From Pseudomonadota bacterium (GTDB taxonomy: Bacteria > Pseudomonadota > Alphaproteobacteria > Caulobacterales > Caulobacteraceae), in NCBI GenBank assembly GCA_023428785.1, contig JAEYWU010000136.1, positions 1 through 27,299 of the forward strand: DNA of 27,299 nt. Direction: 5' to 3'. The notes below the pieces were generated by a model. It made no database searches. It was not told where the DNA came from and saw only the letters and a list, made by a program, of their open reading frames with translations. The translations under genes were made by a program, and so were the position numbers. This document shows positions 7,824-15,548 of this stretch, piece by piece; position 1 is the stretch's first letter; the number at the start of each line of letters is the position of its first letter.

Positions 7824-8797
7824 GGCTTGATCCTTTCGAGAGCATGGGCCGCGCCCAGAAGGGCCGCGTGCTTGTGCAGAATGACGTGGGTCGGGATGGC
7901 CCTCATGTAGTCCGCAAATCGTCCCTTGCGCTCGAAGCGCTCGCGGAAAGGACTGGCCTTGAGGAAGTCGAGAATGCGCGGCGCGATGCCGCCTGCGATG
8001 TAGACACCGCCTCGCGCGCCCGTCGTCAGGGCCACGTCGCCGGCTACGCTACCCAGCATGCCGCAGAACCGGGCCAGCGTCGCACCGCATGGACTGTTCC
8101 AGTCCTCGAGCGCCTGCCGGGTGATCTCGGCGGGGTCATCGACTTGGGCGTCGTGACCGTCGATTTCGGCCAGGGCCTGATGCAGGTTCAGGAGGCCGGG
8201 ACCGCAGATCAGCCGTTCGATCGACACGCGGCCATAGCGACGCCGGAGAATGCGCAGGATCTCGTCCTCGACCGCGTCTTCCGGCGCAAAGCAGACATGG
8301 CCGCCCTCGCCCGGCATGGCCAATTCACCGCCGCGACCATTGCGGATCAGGGCCGATACGCCGAACCCCGTACCCGGCCCAAGAACGGCGATCGCCGCCG
8401 ACGGATCGCCTCCCGCCGGCCCGCCGAGCGACGCCAGGTCCGCCAGCGGCACCACCGGCGCGCCCCAGGCCAGGGCCTCGAAGTCATTGATCAGCCGCGC
8501 TACCTTCAGGCCCAACCCTTCCAGTTCGGCCTCCGACACCCGCCATGGGGAGTTGGTCAGGTCGATGTTCCCGCGAGTGACCGGGCCAGCGACGGCGAGC
8601 ACCGCATAGTCAGGCCGCTCGTCGCGCGAGGTGATGTAGTCGCGCACGGCGCCCAGAAAGGTCGGATAGGTCTCGGCCGGAAAGCTCTCCTGCTGCTCCA
8701 GCGCGAACCGTCCGCCCTGCCAGCGCGCCAGGGCGAACCGGGCGTTTGTCCCGCCGACATCTCCGACGAGGGCGAGTGTGCCGTCCTCCATGGTCAT
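7820..8797 (-). CDS. glk: Glucokinase
   Basis: Phosphorylates glucose to glucose 6-phosphate with ATP, feeding zwf. It has 325 residues, like proteobacterial Glk (ROK-independent glucokinase family). The phosphate-binding GDVGGTNARFAL begins at residue 12. LTNSPW and LINDFEA carry sugar-binding residues, including the catalytic Asp of INDFEA. GPGTGFG and PGEGGHVCFAP follow, and GGVYIAGGIAPR near the C-terminus closes the adenosine site. GAGGA-type pairing (plus-strand 8805-8809) stands 7 bases before the ATG. The gene begins 18 bases after edd and its TGA overlaps the eda GTG. Its presence in the operon means free glucose, rather than PTS-phosphorylated glucose, is likely the entering substrate. 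Confidence 0.95.
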   Translation of the reverse strand: MTMEDGTLALVGDVGGTNARFALARWQGGRFALEQQESFPAETYPTFLGAVRDYITSRDERPDYAVLAVAGPVTRGNIDLTNSPWRVSEAELEGLGLKVARLINDFEALAWGAPVVPLADLASLGGPAGGDPSAAIAVLGPGTGFGVSALIRNGRGGELAMPGEGGHVCFAPEDAVEDEILRILRRRYGRVSIERLICGPGLLNLHQALAEIDGHDAQVDDPAEITRQALEDWNSPCGATLARFCGMLGSVAGDVALTTGARGGVYIAGGIAPRILDFLKASPFRERFERKGRFADYMRAIPTHVILHKHAALLGAAHALERIKP

Positions 8798-8815
8798 GGG
8801 TGGATCCTCATCGCT

Positions 8816-10723
8816 TCAAGCGTCAACGGCGCGGTCCACGATGTTGGGATTGAGCGGGCCGTCCGCCTGAGTCCGATCGCTTGCCCCCGCATGGCCGGCG
8901 ACCGGCCCGAAACAGACCGAAGCGCCCTCCTCCGCCGTCGAGACAGATTGCCTGAAGGCGGCGAACAATTCGCGCCCGTATCCCCAGGATGAACCTTCGG
9001 TGTGCGCCTGGCTGCGCTGGACCGCAGGTCGCGCTGCGATCTCGCCCGCGCCAACGGTTGTCAGAACGCCGGCCTCAGAATCCAGGCGGACTATGTCGCC
9101 GTCGTTCACATGAGCGAGCGGCCCTCCCGCCAGCGCCTCGGGTGACACGTGGATCGCCGCCGGGGTCTTGCCCGAGGCTCCCGACATCCGCCCGTCGGTG
9201 ACAAAGGCGACCTTGAAGCCCTTGTCCTGAAGCACGCTCAGCGCCGGCGACAGACTGTGCAGTTCCGGCATCCCGTTCGCGCGCGGCCCCTGGAAGCGCA
9301 ACACCACGACCACGTCGCGGTTCAGCTCACCCGCTCTGAAGGCCTCGAGCGCCGCTTCCTGGCTTTCAAAGACCGCGGCCGGCGCCTCGACGATCCGGTT
9401 CTCCGGCTTCACCGCCGAGACCTTGATCACCGCCCGCCCGAGATCGCCTTGCACAAGCCTGAGACCGCCGTCCTTCTGGAAGGGATCACTGGCAGGCCGC
9501 AGGATTTCCGTGTCGAGGCTCTCAGCGACGCCATCGCGCCAGACCAGTTCGCCATCGATCAGGCTCGGTTCCTGGAAATAGGACTCCAGCCCCTGCCCCA
9601 TGACCGTCTCGACGTCAGCATGCAGATTGCCGCTGGCGACCAGTTCACGCGTCACGAAGGCCGGACCGCCCGCCGCCTGGAAGGCGTTCACATCCGCCGA
9701 ACCGTTCGGATAGACCCGGGCCAGCAGCGGCGTGACCGACGACAGCTCGTCCATGTCGGTCCAGTCGATCAACACGCCCGCCGACCGGGCCATGGCCACC
9801 AGATGGATGGCGTGGTTGGTCGAGCCCCCCGTAGCCAGGAGGGCCGTGATCATGTTGACGATCGTCCGCTCGTCGACGACCCGCGACATCACGCCTCGGC
9901 CCTCCCGTGCCAGCAGCACAGCCTGCTTGGCCGCCGCCGCCGTCAGGGCGTCGCGCAGGCCGCTTTCCGGATGGACGAAGGCCGTGGACGGCATGTGCAG
10001 CCCGGCGATCTCCATCATCATCTGATTGGAGTTGGCGGTGCCGTAGAAGGTGCAGGTGCCCGGCGAGTGGTAGGACGCCACCTCACTCTCCAGCAGCGTC
10101 TGCCGATCGACCAGCCCCTGGGCGTAGAGCGCCCGCACCCGGGCCTTCTCGGCGTTTGGCACGCCGGACGGCATCGGCCCTGCCGGGGCGAACACCACCG
10201 GCAAATGCCCGAACGCCAGGGCGCCCATGAACAAGCCGGGCACAATCTTGTCGCACACGCCAAGCATCATCGCCGCATCGAAGGCGTCGTGCGTCAGGGC
10301 GATGCCCGTCGACATGGCGATCAGGTCGCGGCTGAATAGGCTCAGTTCCATGCCCGGCCGGCCCTGGGTCACACCATCGCACATGGCCGGCGTGCCGCCC
10401 GCGACCTGGGCCGTCGCCCCGGCCTCACGCACCGCCTTGCGGATGATCTCGGGAAAGCGCTCGAACGGCTGATGCGCCGACAGCATGTCGTTGTAGGCGG
10501 TCACGACCCCGACGTTCGGATCGCGGCCGGACATGGCCTTCAGCTTGTCCTGCACCGGGCTGCCCGCGAAGGCGTGGGCCCAGTTAGCGCAACTGAGCTT
10601 GGCGCGGCCGGGCTCGCTTCCAGCCGCTGCATCCATGCGCTTCAGATAGTCGGTGCGTGCCCCGGCGCTCCGCTCGCGGATCCGGTCCGTCACGCGCGCC
10701 ACAACAGGATTGAGCGAGGTCAT
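8816..10723 (-). CDS. edd: Phosphogluconate dehydratase with C-terminal extension
   Basis: Iron-sulfur dehydratase (IlvD/Edd family) converting 6-phosphogluconate to KDPG. The cysteines expected to bind the [4Fe-4S] cluster are visible: Cys115 in GGTPAMCDG, Cys157 in MLGVCDK, and Cys224 in SPGTCTFYGTANSNQ. The ATG at 10723 overlaps the pgl stop (ATGA) and has GGAGG at plus-strand 10731-10735, 7 bases upstream. The protein has 635 residues whereas the family is about 605. The normal end, near TAEEGASVCF, is followed by about 30 extra residues rich in Gly, Ala, Asp and Pro. These could be a stop-codon loss into former intergenic DNA or a lineage-specific tail. Function assignment is secure; the role of the tail is unknown. 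Confidence 0.95.
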   Translation of the reverse strand: MTSLNPVVARVTDRIRERSAGARTDYLKRMDAAAGSEPGRAKLSCANWAHAFAGSPVQDKLKAMSGRDPNVGVVTAYNDMLSAHQPFERFPEIIRKAVREAGATAQVAGGTPAMCDGVTQGRPGMELSLFSRDLIAMSTGIALTHDAFDAAMMLGVCDKIVPGLFMGALAFGHLPVVFAPAGPMPSGVPNAEKARVRALYAQGLVDRQTLLESEVASYHSPGTCTFYGTANSNQMMMEIAGLHMPSTAFVHPESGLRDALTAAAAKQAVLLAREGRGVMSRVVDERTIVNMITALLATGGSTNHAIHLVAMARSAGVLIDWTDMDELSSVTPLLARVYPNGSADVNAFQAAGGPAFVTRELVASGNLHADVETVMGQGLESYFQEPSLIDGELVWRDGVAESLDTEILRPASDPFQKDGGLRLVQGDLGRAVIKVSAVKPENRIVEAPAAVFESQEAALEAFRAGELNRDVVVVLRFQGPRANGMPELHSLSPALSVLQDKGFKVAFVTDGRMSGASGKTPAAIHVSPEALAGGPLAHVNDGDIVRLDSEAGVLTTVGAGEIAARPAVQRSQAHTEGSSWGYGRELFAAFRQSVSTAEEGASVCFGPVAGHAGASDRTQADGPLNPNIVDRAVDA

Positions 10724-11430
10724 TGAGCCGCCTCCGTCCAGATTACATCAAGGGCCGCGCCCGAAGCGACCAAGGCCGCTACCGGCTGGACCGCCGGATC
10801 GCCGGCCGCCTCGCGCTCGAACACCGCTCGCTTGGTAGGCCCGGTGAGTGCCAGCACCACACGCCGCGCATCCTTCAGCCAGGTCAGGTTCATCGAGAGC
10901 CGCTCCTGCGGCGGGGCCATGCCGTCACGGCCCGCAGGCACGCCCAGAACCGTCCTCTTCGCTGCAGGGTCCAGCAGGGCCTTCAGAGTCGGGCTTTCGG
11001 GGAACATGGAACAGATATGGCCATCCTCCCCCATGCCCAGAAGGACGGCGTCGAGACGCCCAACCTCCTGGTCCAGCATCCGAGCTGCCATAAGCGCCGA
11101 CCGGTCGACGGTCGGCGCGGGCTGGGCCAGGGATACGAACGCGGCCTCGCTGGCGGGCCCCTGCAGCAGGGTACGGCGCAACAGTCCGGCGTTCGACGCC
11201 GGATTTTCCTCAGCCACCCAGCGCTCGTCGACGAGGGTCGCGGTCACGCGCGACCAGTCCAGCGCCGCCCGTGACAGGCGCTGATAGATCGGCGACGGCG
11301 TTGAGCCGCCAGAGCCTGCCAAGGCGGCCTGGCCGTTTTCTTCGACACCTGCACGCAGCGCCTCGGCCAGCATCTCGGCCCCGGCGGCCGCCCAGGCCTC
11401 ACGGCTCGGCAGGACACTGACCTCAGTCAT
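10720..11430 (-). CDS. pgl: 6-phosphogluconolactonase
   Basis: Hydrolyses 6-phosphogluconolactone, the product of Zwf, to 6-phosphogluconate. It has 236 residues from the ATG at 11430, normal for the NagB/RpiA-like 6PGL family. The sugar-phosphate motif SGGSTP is at residues 40-45, DERWV at 68-72, and GMGEDGHICSMFP at 132-144, the counterpart of the usual GMGxDGHxASLFP. The reading frame stays open 61 codons further upstream inside zwf, but that part is zwf antiframe sequence and gives no 6PGL homology, so the internal ATG is chosen. It overlaps the end of zwf by 8 bases and edd by 4. Confidence 0.93.
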   Translation of the reverse strand: MTEVSVLPSREAWAAAGAEMLAEALRAGVEENGQAALAGSGGSTPSPIYQRLSRAALDWSRVTATLVDERWVAEENPASNAGLLRRTLLQGPASEAAFVSLAQPAPTVDRSALMAARMLDQEVGRLDAVLLGMGEDGHICSMFPESPTLKALLDPAAKRTVLGVPAGRDGMAPPQERLSMNLTWLKDARRVVLALTGPTKRAVFEREAAGDPAVQPVAALVASGAALDVIWTEAAQ

Positions 11431-12868
11431 GTCCGATATTCCAGCGGCGGCCGCTGCGCGCCAAAAGCATATCGGCTTCGGACGGACCCCAACTGCCGGC
11501 GATGTAGGTTCGGGGCTTGAATCGTGCACCCGCCCAGGCCTCGGATACTTCGTCGACCCATTTCCACGCCTGTTCCGCCTCGTCGCGGCGCACGAACAGG
11601 GTCGAGTCCCCATTCAGGGCGTCGAGCAGCAGCCGCTCATAGGCGATGCGCCTACGCGGCGGCCGCGCCTGCTGATCGCCCTGCCCCCATGACAGCGACA
11701 TGCGGATCGGTTGAAGCTGCATCCGCTGGTCAAGACCCGGACGCTTGTTCATCACCGTCAGGGAGATGTCCTCCTCAGGCTGGAGTTCAATCACCAACCG
11801 GTTGGCCTGAAGCTCGCCCCGTCCGTCGTCGAAAATCGAGTGCGGCACTGGCTTGAACTGGATGACGATCTCAGTCCGCTTCTCGGCCAGCCGTTTGCCC
11901 GTCCGCATGAAGAACGGCACGCCGGCCCAGCGCCAGTTGTCGATATCCGCCCGGATGGCGACGAAGGTCTCGGTGTCGGACTCGGCGCCGCGCTCCTGGA
12001 GGTAGCCCTTCGCGATCTGGCCGTCGCTGATACCCGCGACATACTGGCCGCGCACCGTCACCCGCTCGACCTCTTCTGGTGTAACCGGGCGCAGTGAGCG
12101 CAGCACCTTCACCTTCTCATTGCGCACCGAGTCCGGGTCGAGATCGCTCGGCGGCTCCATCGCAACCAGACAAAGGAGCTGCAGCATATGGTTCTGCAGC
12201 ATGTCGCGCAGCGCGCCATACTCGTCGTAGTACGGCCACCGATCCCCGACCCCGACCGTCTCTCCAACCGTGATCTGGACGTGGTCGATCGTCAGGTTGT
12301 TCCACAGCGGCTCGAACATGGTGTTTCCGAACCGGAGCGCGATGAGGTTCTGGACCGTCTCCTTGCCGAGATAGTGGTCAATCCGGAAAACCTGCCGCTC
12401 ATCGAACGCGAGGCCCACGGCGTCATCGATCTCGCGGAAGCTCTCAAGGTCACGCCCGACCGGCTTTTCCAGCACGATGCGGCTGCCAATGCGGGCCAGG
12501 CCGGCGCCCTTCAGAGCTTCGGCTATGCGGGCGTAGATGGTTGGAGAAACCGCCAGGAAATAGACGGGGTCCGCGTTCGGGCCCAGCGCCTCAGCCAGCG
12601 GCGCGAGGCCTTCGGCGGAGGTTGCGTCAATCGCGAGATAGGTCAGGCGATTTGCAAGCTGTTCGAAAGCGTCGCCCTCCTCCGCCGCGGGGCCAATCGA
12701 CTTGCGGATCTTGTCGAGGAAGACCGTGCGATCTTCCTCGCTGCGAGAGATCGCCCAGACACGCAGGTTCGCGGGTAGCCTGCCTTCGCTCTGCAACCAG
12801 AAGAGCGACGGCAGAAGCATGCGCAGCGACAGATCGCCGCCACCGCCGAAAAGAACCAGATCGCTCAT
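11423..12868 (-). CDS. zwf: Glucose-6-phosphate 1-dehydrogenase
   Basis: Oxidises glucose 6-phosphate to the lactone with NAD(P)+, first gene of the ED operon; cytoplasmic. It has 481 residues, a normal length. The N-terminal dinucleotide fold starts FGGGGDLSLRM (residues 7-17), where many homologues have GASGDLAxRK, so the usual lysine is a methionine. EKPVGRD is at 134-140. The catalytic RIDHYLGKE is intact at 162-170. The ATG at 12868 is preceded by AGGTGAT, complementary to the 16S tail (plus-strand 12869-12875). A LacI-type palindrome lies 13 bases upstream. It diverges from the yerC-his operon across 190 bases. Confidence 0.95.
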   Translation of the reverse strand: MSDLVLFGGGGDLSLRMLLPSLFWLQSEGRLPANLRVWAISRSEEDRTVFLDKIRKSIGPAAEEGDAFEQLANRLTYLAIDATSAEGLAPLAEALGPNADPVYFLAVSPTIYARIAEALKGAGLARIGSRIVLEKPVGRDLESFREIDDAVGLAFDERQVFRIDHYLGKETVQNLIALRFGNTMFEPLWNNLTIDHVQITVGETVGVGDRWPYYDEYGALRDMLQNHMLQLLCLVAMEPPSDLDPDSVRNEKVKVLRSLRPVTPEEVERVTVRGQYVAGISDGQIAKGYLQERGAESDTETFVAIRADIDNWRWAGVPFFMRTGKRLAEKRTEIVIQFKPVPHSIFDDGRGELQANRLVIELQPEEDISLTVMNKRPGLDQRMQLQPIRMSLSWGQGDQQARPPRRRIAYERLLLDALNGDSTLFVRRDEAEQAWKWVDEVSEAWAGARFKPRTYIAGSWGPSEADMLLARSGRRWNIGHD

Positions 12869-12881
12869 ATCACCTCTCGCC

Positions 12882-12895
12882 TGACAGCGCTGTCA
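12882..12895. promoter_or_regulatory. Candidate LacI operator, perfect 14-bp palindrome
   Basis: TGACAGCGCTGTCA is a perfect palindrome with a central CG, the form typical of LacI/GalR-family operators. It sits 13 bases before the zwf start codon and overlaps the last bases of a candidate -10 element and the expected transcription start. Binding there would block the operon that ends with a LacI gene, so autoregulation is likely. The link to this particular LacI protein is inference. Confidence 0.75.
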
Positions 12896-12920
12896 TACTT
12901 TGGTTTCGGCACCTGCCCAA
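12892..12920 (-). promoter_or_regulatory. Candidate zwf operon promoter
   Basis: On the minus strand TTGGGC (12915-12920) and TATGAC (12892-12897) are separated by exactly 17 bases. The -35 is a weak match and the -10 matches four of six consensus bases. Transcription would begin near 12885, giving a short leader that still contains the AGGTGAT ribosome-binding site. The operator palindrome shares four bases with the -10. Confidence 0.45.
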
Positions 12921-12958
12921 GCCCAGGATGATCCTTCCCGAATTCACGCCCATCGGGC

Positions 12959-12990
12959 TCAGAACGCTCAAGGCGCGGCCAACGTTCTGA
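12959..12990. repeat. 8-bp inverted repeat in the zwf/yerC divergent region
   Basis: TCAGAACG (12959-12966) and CGTTCTGA (12983-12990) are perfect inverted arms around a 16-base spacer. Centre-to-centre spacing is a little over two helical turns, as for a dimeric regulator. It lies upstream of both promoters. It could equally be chance in 190 bases; no family is assigned. Confidence 0.35.
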
Positions 12991-13021
12991 CCGCACATCA
13001 TAAAATTCACGAGAGTAACCC

Positions 13022-13048
13022 TTGACGGCTGTATCATCGTAGTAATAC
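13022..13048 (+). promoter_or_regulatory. Candidate yerC-his promoter (Caulobacter-type), leaderless
   Basis: TTGACGG (13022-13028), then 12 bases, then AGTAATAC (13041-13048). The Caulobacter housekeeping consensus as I recall it is TTGACGS, a spacer of 10-14, then GCTANAWC. The -35 part fits perfectly and the -10 part at five of eight positions, counting the free N. Transcription would start about 13055-13059, at or just before the yerC ATG. There is no ribosome-binding site in the 8 bases before that ATG, so a leaderless mRNA is predicted. Confidence 0.5.
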
Positions 13049-13051
13049 AGC
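13028..13051. promoter_or_regulatory. Candidate operator, 7-bp inverted repeat at yerC start
   Basis: GCTGTAT (13028-13034) and ATACAGC (13045-13051) are perfect inverted arms with a 10-base spacer, ending 7 bases before the yerC ATG and spanning the -10 region. Bound protein would block transcription of the his operon. YerC, a TrpR-fold protein and the first gene product, is the natural candidate for binding, by analogy with TrpR-type autoregulation; this is inference. Confidence 0.55.
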
Positions 13052-13058
13052 GACACAC

Positions 13059-13355
13059 ATGAGCATCGAACCGACATCGTCGGAAGCGCGGCTGTTCGCC
13101 GCCTTTCTGACCCTCAAGACACAGGAGGAGGTCCAGGACTTTCTCAGCGACCTGTGCACCCCTGCGGAGGTGCGCGCCTTCGCCGAGCGTCTCGAGGTGG
13201 CCCGCCTGCTGGACGAGGGTGAACTGTCCTATCGCCAGATCGCCGAGACAGCGGGCGCCAGCACCACGACCGTCACGCGCGTGGCCCGCTTCCTGAGGGA
13301 AATGCCCTATCGGGGATACAGGCGCGCGCTGGACCGCATGACCGGCGCCGTCTGA
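13059..13355 (+). CDS. YerC/YecD-type TrpR-related regulator
   Basis: Small DNA-binding protein of 98 residues with the TrpR-like fold. Residues 5-50 form the helical dimerisation part, with TLKTQEEVQDFLSDLCTPAE and AFAERLEVARLL. The helix-turn-helix is LSYRQIAETAGASTTTVTRV, about residues 54-73. This is the YerC/YecD family, found beside histidine or tryptophan genes in several bacteria and proposed as a histidine-responsive repressor. Here its TGA shares one base with the hisG ATG (TGATG), so it is translated with the his operon and probably controls it. No ribosome-binding site precedes its ATG. The co-repressor, presumably histidine, is not shown by the sequence. Confidence 0.85.
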   Translation: MSIEPTSSEARLFAAFLTLKTQEEVQDFLSDLCTPAEVRAFAERLEVARLLDEGELSYRQIAETAGASTTTVTRVARFLREMPYRGYRRALDRMTGAV

Positions 13356-14245
13356 TGCAATCCGAGCCTCCCCGCCTCAAGATTGCGATACAGAAGAGCG
13401 GCCGCCTGGCGGAACGCAGCCTGGAACTGCTGCGCAGCGCCGGCCTGCGCGTCATGCGCGGCGCCAATGATCTGGTCTATCGCGTCGAGAACCAGCCGAT
13501 CGACATCCTCAGGGTGCGAGACGACGATATCGCAACCTTTGTGGCTGACGGCGTCTGCGAGATCGGCGTCATCGGCCTGAACGTGCTGGACGAGAAGGCC
13601 AGCCTCGACGAAGCCCGCCGGCCCGAGGTCATCATGCAGCTGGGATTTGGCCGTTGCGCGCTGAAGATCGCCGTGCCGGTCGAGGCCGGCTGGACGGGAC
13701 CCGCCTCATTATCTGGCCGCCGGATCGCCACCTCCTACCCTCGCCTTCTGGACAAGTGGCTCACCTCTCAGGGTGTGGCTGCCGAGATCGTCGAATTGCA
13801 CGGAGCCGTGGAGGTCGCGCCGCGGCTCGGTGTCGCGAGCGCCATCTGCGATCTGGTGTCGACCGGCGCCACGCTGGAAGCCAATGGCCTGACGGCCGTG
13901 GCCACGGTGCTGGAGAGCGAGGCGGTGCTGGTGCGGGCGCCGAAGCCCCTGACCGGCGAGAACGCCCACATCGCCGAACTGCTGGCGGATCGTCTGCGTG
14001 GCGTCGTGGCGTCGCAGGACACCAAGTACATCATGATGAACGCCCCGCGTTCGGCGCTCGACCAGATCACGCGCCTGCTGCCCGGCGCGGGCGCCCCGAC
14101 CATCACGCCGCTGGCCGGAAACGAAGAGGCCGTGGCGGTCCACGCGGTCTGTCAGGAGAACGTGTTCTGGGAAACGCTGGAAGGCCTGAAGGCCGCCGGC
14201 GCCTCGGCCATCCTCGTCCTGCCGATCGAAAAGATGATGCTGTAG
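13355..14245 (+). CDS. hisG: ATP phosphoribosyltransferase, long form
   Basis: Catalyses the first committed histidine step, joining ATP and PRPP. It has 296 residues, the long HisG form with a C-terminal ACT-like regulatory domain, which needs no HisZ partner; no hisZ is present. IQKSGRLAE is at residues 12-20 and GVCEIGVIG at 66-74. The PRPP-binding stretch EVAPRLGVASAICDLVSTGA is at 153-172. The C-terminal domain, about 224-296, contains KYIMMNAP, VAVHAV and ILVLPIEKMML, all typical of histidine-feedback-inhibited HisG. Many alphaproteobacteria use the short HisG plus HisZ, so the long form is one of several gamma-like traits of this operon. Confidence 0.95.
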   Translation: MQSEPPRLKIAIQKSGRLAERSLELLRSAGLRVMRGANDLVYRVENQPIDILRVRDDDIATFVADGVCEIGVIGLNVLDEKASLDEARRPEVIMQLGFGRCALKIAVPVEAGWTGPASLSGRRIATSYPRLLDKWLTSQGVAAEIVELHGAVEVAPRLGVASAICDLVSTGATLEANGLTAVATVLESEAVLVRAPKPLTGENAHIAELLADRLRGVVASQDTKYIMMNAPRSALDQITRLLPGAGAPTITPLAGNEEAVAVHAVCQENVFWETLEGLKAAGASAILVLPIEKMML

Positions 14246-14249
14246 CGCC

Positions 14250-15548
14250 ATGCGAACCATCTACTGGAACACGGCTGACGAGACCGACCGCCTGCGCGTC
14301 ATCACGCGCCCCGCAGCGGCGACCGCCGCTGACGTCACGCGAGGCGTCGCCGCGATCATTGCGGACATCGCAGCGCGTAGCGAGGAGGCCACCAATGATT
14401 GGTCGCAACGGCTGGACGGCGCTCCGCTGACCGAACTGCGCCTGACAGCTGAGGCCTTGGAAGAGGCGCGGGCGCGGACCACGGTCGAGGACCGGAAGGC
14501 TCTCGCGATGGCCGTTGCCAATATACGACGCTTCCACGAGGCGGACCGACCGGCCGACAGCCAAGCCATCGAGACCTCGACAGGCCTGATCAACCGTCGG
14601 GTCTGGAGACCACTCGACTCGGTAGGCCTGTATGTTCCGGGCGGCACGGCTCCGTTGTTCTCGACGCTGCTGATGCTGGCCATCCCGGCGCGGGTCGCCG
14701 GTGTACGCGATCTCGTCGTCGTGACGCCCCCGTCCAGCGAGGGTCCGCACCCGATGATGATGCTGGCGGCGGAGGCCTGTAGCCTGGACCGCCTGTGGCT
14801 GGTCGGCGGGGCCCAGGCGATCGCGGCCCTGGCGCTGGGCGCCGGCCTGCCCCGGGTGGACAAGATCTTCGGGCCCGGCAACGCCTGGGTCGCGGAAGCC
14901 AAGCGACAGGTGACCGAACTGCCGGGCGGGCCCGCTGTCGATCTGCCGGCCGGACCGAGCGAGCTTCTGGTTATCGCTGACGACACTGCGTCTCCGCGCG
15001 TGGTGGCGGCCGACCTGCTGGCCCAGGCCGAGCACGATGCGGATGCCCAGGTTATTCTGGTCACCCCCAGCCCGGCGCTCGCTGAGGCCGTGACGGCCGA
15101 GGTCGAAAGCCAGCTTTCGAACCTGCCACGCGCCGAGGTCGCGCGGCGCTCCCTCGCCAGCGCCGCCGTCGTGATCTGCCGCGATCTGGAACAGGCCGCC
15201 GAGGTCTCGAACCTCTATTGCCCCGAGCATCTGTCGATCCAGACGGCCGAGCCCGCCGCGGTGACCGCACAGATCCGCCATGCCGGCGCGATTTTCGAAG
15301 GCGCCCGTGCCGCCGAGACACTGGGCGATTACCTGTCCGGCCCCAGCCACGTCCTTCCGACGAACGGCGCGGCCCGCGCCTTCTCTGGGGTCACGACCGG
15401 CGCATTCATGAAAAGCCTCTCGGTCCAGACCGTCCGGCCGGAGGGCATGGCCGCCGCCTGCACCGCGGCGGCCCGGCTGGCCCGGCTGGAGGGGCTGGAA
15501 GCCCACGCGCGCGCTGCGGAAGCCCGGGTGGAGGTCTTTGGCGCATGA
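14250..15548 (+). CDS. hisD: Histidinol dehydrogenase
   Basis: Zinc enzyme performing the last two oxidations, from histidinol to histidine. It has 432 residues. The zinc ligands fall at Gln259, His262, Asp360 and His419, and the catalytic pair Glu326-His327 lies in CPEHLSI; these are the same numbers as in the E. coli enzyme as I recall them, so there are effectively no net insertions. YVPGGTAPLFST and KIFGPGNAWVAEAK are the cofactor and substrate loops. It begins 4 bases after hisG, and its TGA overlaps the next ATG (ATGA). Confidence 0.96.
   Translation: MRTIYWNTADETDRLRVITRPAAATAADVTRGVAAIIADIAARSEEATNDWSQRLDGAPLTELRLTAEALEEARARTTVEDRKALAMAVANIRRFHEADRPADSQAIETSTGLINRRVWRPLDSVGLYVPGGTAPLFSTLLMLAIPARVAGVRDLVVVTPPSSEGPHPMMMLAAEACSLDRLWLVGGAQAIAALALGAGLPRVDKIFGPGNAWVAEAKRQVTELPGGPAVDLPAGPSELLVIADDTASPRVVAADLLAQAEHDADAQVILVTPSPALAEAVTAEVESQLSNLPRAEVARRSLASAAVVICRDLEQAAEVSNLYCPEHLSIQTAEPAAVTAQIRHAGAIFEGARAAETLGDYLSGPSHVLPTNGAARAFSGVTTGAFMKSLSVQTVRPEGMAAACTAAARLARLEGLEAHARAAEARVEVFGA

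Noticed and set aside
11431..11613. 61-codon N-terminal extension of pgl
   Set aside because: It lies inside zwf and is unlike 6PGL; the ATG at 11430 gives the normal family length.
12869..13058. Histidine attenuator or leader peptide before the his operon
   Set aside because: No His-codon run and no terminator/antiterminator pair was seen between zwf and yerC.
14103..15506. Minus-strand open frame over hisD
   Set aside because: Antisense shadow of hisD, whose zinc and catalytic residues are all conserved on the plus strand.
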